In this document: piece by piece, positions 48,901-59,520 of the stretch
Numbering within the stretch: the stretch's first letter is position 1
Layout of the letters: each line of letters begins with the position of its first letter
Assembly: GCF_019399895.1 (NCBI RefSeq)
Contig: NC_091873.1
Span: forward strand, 6,189,501-6,253,500
Length of the DNA: 64,000 nucleotides
Direction of reading: 5' to 3'
Source of the DNA: Cardiocondyla obscurior
Taxonomy: Eukaryota; Arthropoda; Insecta; Hymenoptera; Formicidae
Notes under the pieces: model-generated
Told to the model about the DNA's origin: nothing
The model's input: the letters and a program-made list of their open reading frames with translations, nothing else
Databases searched by the model: none
Program-made: the position numbers and the translations under genes

Positions 48901-51900
48901 GTTAGATGTAAAGTAAAGCAAATAATTAAATAACGTAATGATTAATTAACTCTAACGGATTAACGAAATAATTAACTGTAATGAAACGCGCCGCGGTGGC
49001 GTCCCGCGGCGTAACGTTACGTAAGTTCTCGATATCGCGAATGAACGATTATTCTTTTCGAGCGCGCGATATTAAACCGATTCGTCAGCCGTTAATGTAA
49101 CGATGACGAACGACGCCGTGTATGATTCCGAATGATCGATCGCGCATTAATTTCTTAATTGATAACGACACGGCGCGCGTCCGCACGCGGTCTTTTAGAT
49201 GGCACTCTTTACGCATTTACAGCTCGTTTGATCGTCGCATAAAAAAAATTTCGTTACTTTTACGTTGTTCGTATAAGGCATTCGTAAACGCTCAAGTTTC
49301 TAATAACATAAGTTTTGCTTGATCTCAATAAAAAGTATTCAAAGTTAGGGACAACTTTGCTAATCCAACGTTACAGATTTTAAACGCAGAGCTCGTAAAT
49401 TAAGTGCATTCACATACGATAATTCGTCGCTCAACGCGATTCCTTGTGCCGAATATTTAAACAAGCAGAAAGAAAAAAAAAGAGAGAGAGAGAGAAGGGA
49501 AAGAAAAGAGAGAGTAAAGAAAAAAAGAACGCGTACAATGTAAGCGCAAATCGACATATGCACGTCGTAAGGGACGCGCCAATTCCCCACAGACGTCACA
49601 ATCGACCATTATTATTATTAGCCTCAGTGAAATTTTTATTACCTTTATGATTATCTTTATTACCGTTAACGTTACAAATAACCGTTTAAAGATTGCAACG
49701 TTCTTTATCCTCTGGCAGGATGACTAATTACGTTATCGGCGGGCACTTGCATAATATCGCGTATATTACCAAATAGATGAAATCGTTATAAAGATAAAGA
49801 GTACCGGCGCGCAGGCATCTTGGGATTTAATGAAAAGGAAGAGAGAGAGAAAGAGAGAGAGAGAAAGAAAGAGAGAGAGATACAGAAAAAAAAATACAGA
49901 AAAAAAAAATACACAGAAATATTAATATTATATAAATCGATCACATTTTGTAAATACGAGTTTTATACAGAGCATTGTATTCGTTAAACAAAGAGAGTAC
50001 CTATTGCGAAGTAATATATATACATATTATATATATTATACATACATATATATATATACATATTATATATATATATACGCAAATGTAGTGCACACGAAAA
50101 TGTGACTGTTCGCACGTATTTAGGTAAATCACTTTTAAAGTATAGGAAAAAGAGAAAACCAAAGTAGACTGGAAGAACGTTGGAGGAGCCGTGAAAATTA
50201 GTGCGTACGTTCATACGTTCGTTCGTTCAGCATTCGTTCGCTAGTCCGCTCGTCCCCGTGCGTTCATTCGCGGCGAACGGTAGGTCGTAAAAAAATCGAC
50301 ACCTCGAAATTGATTACTCCGACTGTCTACTAACGATAAACGGTGATCTCAGAGCGTATATCCTACTCGCGATCGCCGGCGAAGACGGCCGGAAGAGCCG
50401 ATCTATGTACGCACGCTCGTATAAAACTTTTACATTTATCCATTTATGCGTAGATAAGAACGACGACGTGAGAGTACGTCACGCGGTCGAGCCTTTTCTC
50501 GGTCCATCCACATGTTGTGCACGCGCGATCATTACTCGTCCACGTACGAGAACATGAAGGGGAAAAAAAAAGGGAAAATTTGCTCAAAACACGGTTGTCT
50601 AAGTCGCCGAGCAGAGTCGCGAACGATTTTCAGTTTCATAGACGCGGTCGTCAAAATTTTAATATCACTTCTATACGCGGATCAGCGGGCGGAAATTGCG
50701 GGGAACTTTTTGTAAAATAGAATAGCTTTATTTCAGCTAACATCGCCTCGTTTCATAACGACGTAATAATTACGAGGGATCGTCGACGAGCGAAGCACTC
50801 TCGCGTCGTCCGGTCGTCTTTGTCGCGGGAATTTTTCCGGGCAACATCTAAGCGAGCGGAACATCGCCACCGGGCAAGTGTATTTTAACGAGACCACGAC
50901 AGTTTAAGCCGCGTTGTAACAAAAACTGCCAACTTCATATTGCAATATACGTTATAGTCAATCGTGGCGGTACCAAAAAGGGAAGGAAAAAAAAAAAGAA
51001 AAGAATATAAAAAAAAATCTACGGGTATGAAGCGAGCGATGCAACCATTCGAGTGACGTTGAACGTCGATGTACCTTTGATCGCGTCGATTTGAAATATT
51101 CCGCGGAAGATTCGCACATCTCGAACAGTGGGGGCGAACAAATTGACTTCTATTTTTATTGACGTGGGTAACCAAAGCCGAGGTATTCAATCGATCGCAC
51201 GCGCATTCCGGAATAATTACGTAATTCCACAGAGTTTCCACAAATGAATTTTAAGTCTAAACGATAAGGAAGTTATCTTATTTTATTTTTTAATTTAAGG
51301 CATTAGACGGCGCGTTAATACTGTTCATTAATTAACAACGTTGAACTTTACTTCACAATTATTCTGTGAATATACCATATTGTAAATAAATATATCGTAT
51401 TGTACATAATGAACTTACGTTAAGCGTATAATTATATATAAGTAAAAAAAGAATTATTATGTTAATGTTATCCTGTTATCCGCGCAGTATTAATATCAGC
51501 GTTGCGAGTGCTCGTATAAGTAGTTTACGGAATAAGCGAGCGAGCGATTGAAGCAATACATTAATTAATCACAAAGCGTAATGCTACGTAAAAAAAAAAA
51601 AATAAAAAAGAAAAAAAAGAGGGAAAAAAAGAAATCAGAATCTTTCGGAATCGAGGAAGGAAATTGGAGGGAAAAAAGACTGGCGACATTGCACAAGCGT
51701 ATTGTACACGTCGACTACGACGGCATAGCGATCGTTTGCATTTAACCGCTCCTAAAACATCTCACGCTTGTCGCCGGAGATTCCAGAGTTTCGTAGCAAC
51801 TGCTTCCGATATTCCTCGCCGTTTACTCGACACAGTTGGGAATTTCGACGCGGCGATCGCAGGCCGCGTCCGTGGATCGCTCCACGAATTTCGGAGATGC

Positions 51901-54900
51901 AATCTTCACTTATCGCGGAATTGAGATCGTTTCCGCTCTCCGGTGAGAAGGAACTTGTCACGCATTGCAATCGAAAACCGCTTCGCGAGCTATCTCGATC
52001 GCCCGGAATCGGCGAGAAACGCAAATACGACGGAGGCTTCTTCCCTCCTCCCTCCCCCCCCTCTTCCCCCCGGCACCCTTTCGCGGGGGTTGAAAAGACG
52101 AGGGAAAGTTATTTACGTTGCGACTGAGCAGGGAAAAGCGTGGCCCGGCGTACGCGAACGAGACTGAACGGAAGAACGTGGACGAAAACGTGGCGCGACG
52201 AGTCGTCTCGACGAGAGTACCAAATTCTAAAATGTATTTAAAAAGAACACACGCTAATTGCATTATACTGTAGAAACGTATTCTACAAAACCGTAAATTG
52301 TAAGAAAGACAATGTAGATACACACGAAAAATCGGAACACACGCATACGACACGGGACACCCGGCTGTCTCACGTAAACGATATACACACACAACACGTA
52401 CACGTAAACACGTACCGGACATCTAAAAATACCTTCTAGATCGGGCGATTACCATCTCGAGAAGCGATTATATATAATTAATGATATATACTTATATATA
52501 TACCGGCACTTGGTAGACAGGTACACGTACCGAGTATACCTACACTACCTGCAACTTTCTACTCGGCTGCGACGCCGATTGTGCGAGGTACACAAAAATT
52601 AAAAAAAAAAAAAATAAAAAATAAAGAGTGAGAGCGCGAAAGTGAGAGAGAGAAAAAGAAAGAATGAGAGTGAGAATGATAGCGAAAGAAAGACAGAAGG
52701 AGAAAAGAAAGCGTAAAGGCTGATGAACAAAAAAAAGAGATAAAAAAATACTACAAAAATCTATGTAACGGTGGGGAAGAGACGTGTAATGTTCGTTTGT
52801 ACGGCGCGCAATAGTGCGGAATATACGCATAATAGCTAGACATAGACTAATAGATCCGGAAATACGAGTGTCTGCCGTAATCGGGAGTGTATCCGTTCGT
52901 GTAAGAATGTACGCGTGTCTACTACGTACGCGGAAGTACGTGCGTGAGAATCTCCGTGGTCTGTAATCCCATTGCGGATGTTCCTGTTCCTCAAGACAGC
53001 GACAGAAGAAGAGGATGATTGCGGGGGTCGAACGACGACGAAGATGACGAAAAAAAAGAAAAAAAAAAAAAGAAAAAAAAAGGAAAAAAATGACAAACTT
53101 ATCGAGATTTTGTAGATATTCGAATCGCGCGGGGGCCGCCAGATCTGCCCGAATGTACACGCTGAATTTTCTTTTTTTTTTCTCTTTTTTTTTTTTCTCT
53201 TCATCCCTCGTACGCACGAATACAGTTCTCGCGAGCGAAACCAGGGCTAGATATACACCTGACAGTTTTACCGTCGAGAATCGTTCTAAGAACGATGACC
53301 GATTTCATCAAGCACTCTTCCTTCAGCTCTGACTAACAATCACCGACGGTTCCTCTACTTTAACAGCACGTAAAAAGATATTAAAAAAAAAAAAAGAAAT
53401 ATATATATATATTATATATATACCAAAAGTGTATGTAGTAAAAAATTTGACTGATTCGCACCGAACGTGGACCTCTAGCGTTTATCGTATCTAAAGTAAA
53501 ATATTACAAATGTTTTCTAGTAACAGAAATAATTAACAATTAATACTTATCAAACGCGAAAAGGTCGGCAAGAAGAGAATTGCATTTTAAAGTTGTTACA
53601 AATTTAAGAGAAGTTAATTATAATAGTAAAATAGATAAAGAAAAAAAAAAAAAAAATCGGTCAGTAGAGAGTAACACGTAATTTTTATCGAACTTCCTCG
53701 TGTTAACGAACGAAAAGATTGCACTGTCACCAGGATACCTTGCTGCCGCGTTTTTTTATATTTTTTTTTCGAAAAAGAGAAACAACAGGTTTAAGAAAAT
53801 AAAAAATAAATATAAAAAACAAGGCAGTAAAACGAAAGAGTGATATCGTGTTCCAATAAAGACGTCCAACCTGGAGCAAGAAGGAGCAGAAAAGTCGCTT
53901 TGAAAAGAGTAAAACTTTTGAGTGTGCATCAGCCTGAGTAATCTGACGTTAAGAAAAACATTACCGACGCGTAAAAATGAAAAAGCGGAAGACATCCTGC
54001 TAAAATAGAAAGGGGAAGTAGGTCAGATCCCGGCAAACGCCCTCATTTACGATTAGGCGCGCGCTATTAAGGCCATTTTTTGTAATATCCGAATAAAATG
54101 CATGGTCGATGATGACGTAACGAAAATTTACTTCTTCTCTGCGCTCGAACGACTGAACCTTCAAAGCTCAGGAGCATCGGAATTCGTGCTAGCGTCATCG
54201 GAATGATGCGCTCCTCGGCTGCAGCTCTACGCGAGGATTTTGCGAGCTTTCGGTAATTTTCAACGCAACGCACGGTCGACAAATGATTTTTTTTTTATCT
54301 ATCTTTTACCGGCCCGAGGTTATTCAATTCATTGCGAAGACAAAGCCCACGTAAGTGAAGGAATGCGTGTTAATTATCGCGCCGCGTTACAAGAAAAAGG
54401 GAGTCAACGAGCGGCGAGGCGAGATGCGAGAGTTCTAGTTAACTTGCTCATTGAAATAATATTCTAAATAACGTACGCGTAATAGAACGAAAGTCTAGAT
54501 GCACGTCACCAAGGCGCAGACTAATTCCACGTATACAAATAAGTGAAAACCGGCGCGGACGTAGGCGCCGGGGATTCGCGCACGCCTCCAAGTCGTATAA
54601 TTTAATAGAGGAAGGGGACGTTTTGATTTCCGACGAGATGTTAAAATCGGCGATCCCGAGACGTCGCGAGCCTGCGACTCTCCGCTCGTACGTTACGTTA
54701 ATTAGAGATATCCTCACACGAGTACAACGATCCGATTCGCTGAGCGAGGCTCTTCGTCGATCAGGATTCTGATCCGTATCTTAACGCGTCGGCGGGTGCT
54801 TTCGTTCTCATCATCAATAAATAGAATAAGGATTAAAATAGACTGCCGCATTACTCGCGGGACTCGGCACGAACGTTTCGCGCGAGGTAAATTACCTTTC

Positions 54901-55116
54901 ACCTTTCCCTTCGTATACCTATGATTTGTAATTGAAAATAAAGACTCGACTCCGAATGAGAGCATCTACGTCGTGATATCCTTGCCTAGGATAAGGATCG
55001 ATGTGCAACGAGCGTATGATCGAGGAGACTCCTGTCCGCGCGAGAATCGTTACCACCCGCGGGATAATCGTCGCCAGCGCGCGAACACGATCGTTATAAT
55101 GTAAAGTTTTTATTGC
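45941..55116. other. Non-coding, repeat-rich DNA downstream of Rdl
   Basis: No gene is supported. Simple sequence is frequent: TA/CG at 46030-46060, poly-A at 46187-46205, GA at 49475-49515 and 49840-49885, TA at 50015-50080, A-rich at 51588-51640, GA/A-rich at 52590-52740 and 53045-53090, and TA at 53398-53425. The longest non-repetitive frame (46981-47343, 120 codons, + strand) is hydrophobic in its first half but has no recognised relatives. Some of this may be an extended Rdl 3'UTR. Confidence 0.6.
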
Positions 55117-55217
55117 GTGAGTAAAGCATTGTGTTATCGACCAGAAAGTATGTGCGTACCTTGCAAAGTCTCGTCCTTCTTCTCGAGGGCCATCACGAAG
55201 AGCTCCACGTCAGGCGT

Positions 55218-55320
55218 GCCATCGCTTCGTCGACATCGCGCCATCGCTTCGTCGCCTTCGCGCCATCGCTTCGTCGCCTTCGCGCCATCGCTTCGTCGCC
55301 TTCGCGCCATCGCTTTGTCC
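55218..55320. repeat. Tandem repeat, 22-bp unit, about 4.7 copies
   Basis: GCCATCGCTT recurs at 55218, 55240, 55262, 55284 and 55306, an exact 22-bp period, with GTCGCCTTCGC between. The units are almost identical. Open frames across it (55117-55331) are repeat translations. Confidence 0.95.
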
Positions 55321-55695
55321 TGAACAATTAACTAAAAAAGATTTCGTTACAATTAATATTTAATTAGACTTTTTTTTTATGTTAATTTTCAGAGTTGTAT
55401 ATTTTATATTTTTATACTATTGTATTTTTATATCTTTGTTATATTTTTATATTTTATATTTTACTCGGCTCGACTTTGTCGCCGCAAAAAAATAATATAA
55501 TTCGCATACCCTTTCTCGGTTCGTTTGCGGAATCGTCTACATTTTCCACGGGACACTCGAATCCTTGGAGTTCGTCTTTTGCAGCCTCAAGAAATCCAAT
55601 TGCACTCGCGAATGAATTACTCGTGCACAAGTACAAAAATCCGAATCTACAGTTCAGGAAAGCGAATTCGCGACGAAGCCGTTAGATCAGAGTAA
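55321..55695. other. AT-rich and unique DNA between two tandem arrays
   Basis: An AT-rich patch with TATTTTTATA-like repeats at 55395-55460, then mixed unique sequence. Frames of 60-96 codons on both strands overlap and are not supported as genes. Confidence 0.6.
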
Positions 55696-56640
55696 GAACT
55701 TCCTCGAAGCGGGGGGAGAGGGGAAGGAGGGACGAAAGTGGCGACGCGGTCCTCCCGAATTTCCGCGATTTCGCTTTTTAATCGTCGATTCGCGGCACTC
55801 CTAGCTATCACCCGGCAAGCTGAACCCCATCGCGACCGAAATACAACCCGTTCCGTCCCTCAAACGCGACAAAACCGTTGAATCGAAGAACTTTCTCGAC
55901 GCGGGGGGAGGGGAAGAGGGAAGGAAGTGGCGTCGCGGTCCTTCCGAATTTCCGCGATTTCGCTGTTTAATCGTCGATCCGCGGCACTCCTAGCAATCAC
56001 TCGGCAAGTTGAACTCGATCGCGACCGGAATATAACCCATCTCGTCCCTAAAACGCGACGAAACCGTTGAATCAAAGAACTTTCTCGACGCGGGGGGAGG
56101 GGAAGAGGGAAGGAAGTGGCGTCGCGGTCCTTCCGAATTTTCGCGATTTTACTATTTAATCGTTGATCCGCGGCACTCCTAGCAATCACCCGGCAAGCTG
56201 AACCCGATCGCGACCGGAATATAACCCGCACCGTCCCTCAAACGCGATGAATCCGTTGAATTGAAGAACTTTCTCGACGCGGGGGGAGGGAAAGAGGGAA
56301 GGAAGTGGCGTCGCGGTCCTTCCGAATTTTCGCGATTTTACTATTTAATCGTTAATCCGCGGCACTCCTAGCAATCACCCGGCAAGCTGAACCCGATCGC
56401 GACTGGAATATAACCCATCCCGTCCCTAAAACGCGACGAATCCGTAGAATCAAAGAATTTTCTCAACGCGGGGAGAGGGGGGAAGAAAGTGGCGCGCGGT
56501 CCTCCCGAATTTCCGCGATTTCGCTGCCTAATCGTCGATCCGCGGCACTCCTAGCAATCACCCGGCAAGCTAAACCCGATCGCGACCGAAATATAACCCG
56601 CCCCGTCCCTAAAACGCGACGATTGCGATTATTTCTTCGG
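55696..56640. repeat. Tandem repeat, 189-bp unit, five copies
   Basis: A landmark (GAACTTTCTCGACGCGG and variants) begins units at 55696, 55888, 56077, 56266 and 56455: one spacing of 192 and three of 189 bp. Each unit carries a G-rich stretch (GCGGGGGGAGGGGAAG), a conserved CGCGGTCCT-CCGAATTT segment and CCGCGGCACTCCTAGC. Spacings are all multiples of three, and the minus strand stays partly open (55860-56231, 56463-56816), but in-frame TGA codons interrupt two unit junctions. Confidence 0.95.
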
Positions 56641-57780
56641 ATATTTCGTCGGCAGCCACGGCTCGACGTACGATTTCGAACCGCGACCGTTGACTGGACT
56701 ACAGTCCGTTGCGGTTCACCCTCGCCGCCACCGATGGCGCCACCGACCAGGTAAGTTGCCGATGGTCCGCAAATAATGGCGGGCAAAACGGCAGTTGGCT
56801 GCGTCATCAACGACAAGCTCGACGTTCGGTTGTTAGTAATCTTCAGTTATCAATTCGTTTTATCACTTTCGGTGGCTGCCGAAATCTGTGTTACGGTCAA
56901 GAGGAACATAAAAGCGGCAGAAGCGCGTGAAGGTGATCCAGGTACATTTTATTTTATTTCTTTTTATCGAGAGACCCGTTCCAACGAAAATAAATGGGCA
57001 GCGGGGAAAAAAAAAAAAAAGAAAACGACGAAACGCTCGAGTTGAAACCTCACGTTGGACGGTCCGATATTTATGTTGGACTTCGGGATTCTATATATAA
57101 ATTTGCATGCTGCTTAAAACACACGCAAAAAAGAAAGAAAAAAAAAAATATCCACCCGAAGGATTTAGACGAGGCACGTAAATTCGTATTAAATTATGAA
57201 TGAGCTTCGAAAGCTACGGTAATATAACTGAATTACTTTTTATTTTAAGAAACGAACGGACTCCTCGCTTAACGCAAATTCGGATTAATTAATTCAACTT
57301 TAATTAAAATGTTAATTAGAAATTTGAGTTAAATTATTTGTTCAATCTCATCCGATTAAGCCGAGCGGCGGTGATATTATACGTTGAATTCTTTTTTGCG
57401 CTCCAACCTCAATTTCAATGATTCATATACGAAGACGTACAATGCATAAAATTATAAATAAAAATTCTATATTAAAATCCGAGTCTCTAAAATAAATCTC
57501 GTCGAATCGGTTGATCGAAGATAAATTCAGCGCCGGGCAACATCAATAAAACCTTCAGAGCATACTAAATTAACTGCGGCTGAATAAAATCTATGATCTA
57601 AAACATCAAATTAACTAGCGGCTTAATTACGCCGTGGCGAAATTAAAGATCTTACGAAGTCGCATACGATTAGCTACGCCTAACCAGATAGCCTAGAAAC
57701 AGAATATTTTTATCTACCATCTACAGCTAACGTGCATCGATTTCACAGCGCTTTAAGAAAGAAAGAGAGAGAAACGCACT
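56641..57780. other. Unassigned DNA after the 189-bp array, with two exon-like stretches
   Basis: Within 56656-56940 on the + strand there are two stretches with good donor sites (see findings), but no protein family was recognised. From about 57200 the DNA is AT-rich and appears empty of genes. Confidence 0.4.
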
Positions 57781-57786
57781 TTTATT
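57781..57786 (-). terminator. Candidate poly(A) signal on the minus strand
   Basis: On the minus strand AATAAA (complement of TTTATT) is followed within about 10 nt by a GTGCG and then T/CT-rich stretch, the usual layout of an insect polyadenylation site. It would end a transcript running leftward, convergent with Rdl. No coding exon for such a gene was found in the window. Confidence 0.3.
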
Positions 57787-57789
57787 ACA

Positions 57790-59022
57790 ACATTATAAAA
57801 TTTACATTTACACAGTCCACGGTAAGGTGTCCACAAAAAACAGAATGTCGTCCCCGACGTGGCTGCGGCGCTACGTCGGCGCTTCGCAAAAAGGAAATAT
57901 AAATAAAATAAATTAACAAATATATAAATAAAATAATTTACATCGATGCGAAATACATTTAGTACAAAATAAATACATTTATATAGTCCGTTTGTAACAG
58001 CATAGTTATTCGTCGACTTACAATATTTTTATCTTTTTTTTTTCTACGGCCAGAGGGACAGGTTGTTAATATTCGCAGACCTTGCTGCTCTACGTATTCG
58101 TTCTACAAGACTAGCCTCGTGCTACTCTACCAGTTAATACAGTACATCAACCTGACTTCTACTTTGCTACTCTCGTGTTAATCGAGTCGGTACAGTTGAT
58201 TATCAATTGATTAGACAATGCCGTTACGCTCACGAGTCTTTTTACGAGACAGTATGGACACTTATCACGACACGACACCGATAAATGGGCTTACTGGCCC
58301 GGTTATTATTTTTTTTTCTTTTTTTTTTCTTTTTTCTTTTTTTCTTTTTACGTTACGACAGATTAATATTGCGACTCTTGCGCGTAAAAACGCGGCCCAG
58401 GCGTACAGGGCGTCTCGATCGCGACGGCTACACTCGTTTAAAAAAAGAATTAAAAAGAAGAAAAAACGAAGAAGTAAACGTATAATCTACGTAGGTCCAT
58501 GACTAATGGTTATTGTGAGTTCGTGGTCCTCAAAGTTTCGAATACAGTCCTCCGCTCAATGACTATGTATAATAATCGTCAACAGCATGCTTGTAGATTA
58601 TATTTTACATCGAGAGGCCGCGTAGCATATCCAATAATATGCTCGTAAACAACGTTGCAATTTGTTTCGCGTAATAAATCCGCGTAATCACATCGCGACT
58701 AGCGCGAACGTACGTAGAAACGGATTACAATTGCTTCTTTTTGCATAGGCAACGAAGTTTGAAGCGGCGAATGAGAATAGTGCCACGGTGATTTGCGTGT
58801 TCTACGGAAACCACGTTCCAACAAAGTTGCAGAAAAGAAAAGCTCGAGAATTAAACAACTGCATCGAAATACACCGTTGGACTTGGAAATCGTGCAGCTC
58901 ATAAGGTAAGTCAATTAATAATTCAGGCGACAATTGCCTCTCGTTATAATTCCCTTTCAAATTCGAACTTTAATCGACATGCGAAGCGTGATAGAAACAG
59001 CATCGCGATAACGCAAAGGGAG

Positions 59023-59053
<31 letters not shown>

Positions 59054-59160
59054 TAGCTTATCTAATAACATCCCTTGTTCCCGACCGTCCACCGATGCAT
59101 TTATCATCCTATTGTATATTAATGCAGCCGATGAAGCTTATTTCGATGCAGTTGAATTGC
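57790..59160. other. Non-coding DNA, no gene recognised
   Basis: Mixed AT-rich and simple sequence, with a T/C-rich run at 58304-58345 and an A run of about 26 at 59024-59049. If the minus-strand poly(A) site at 57781 is real, this could be a 3'UTR. Confidence 0.5.
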
Positions 59161-59179
59161 TCTGTGTGATGGCCCGCAC

Positions 59180-59278
59180 GTTAGAACCCGGTGCTGTCGG
59201 AACACGTATACCCACCACGATCATATCCCAAGGGTATAATCATAGCGAGTGCGTGTTCCGACGATAACTGGTTCTAAC
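59180..59278. repeat. Hairpin-forming inverted repeat, about 99 nt
   Basis: The arm 59180-59206 pairs with 59252-59278: nine bases (GTTAGAACC with GGTTCTAAC), a 7-nt poorly paired loop, then 11 perfect bases (GTCGGAACACG with CGTGTTCCGAC). A further TATACCC (59207-59213) can pair with GGGTATA (59232-59238). The length fits a small structured RNA or a short inverted-repeat element. A related, less symmetrical sequence lies at about 59416-59520. Confidence 0.6.
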
Positions 59279-59415
59279 GAATTCGCACGAAAACGTCAGT
59301 ATTAATGAAATGCGTCCCGATGATTACAGTAGAGGTCCTAATCACACGGCGCGCTTGCCATAATCGCATCCACTTACTCCGATATATATGATTATTTCCG
59401 ACGCTCGGTACAAAT

Positions 59416-59520
59416 TTGTTAGAATGAGGCTTCGTCGGGACACGCATCCCACCATGACGAGAGAATTCGCCCCGGCGAGTTTGTACGAAACCCGTCAGAA
59501 TTAATCGCATCCTTCAGGGT
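59416..59520. repeat. Diverged relative of the 59180 hairpin sequence
   Basis: GTTAGAATGAGGCTTCGTCG then GGACACGCATCCCACCATGACG resembles the left arm at 59180-59224, and ACGAAACCCGTCAGAATTAAT resembles 59286-59306. Order and direction are the same, so the two are direct copies about 235 bp apart. Confidence 0.5.

Noticed and set aside
52540..53217. 225-codon minus-strand frame
   Set aside because: Dominated by Phe, Leu, Ser and Arg from A-rich and GA-rich simple sequence.
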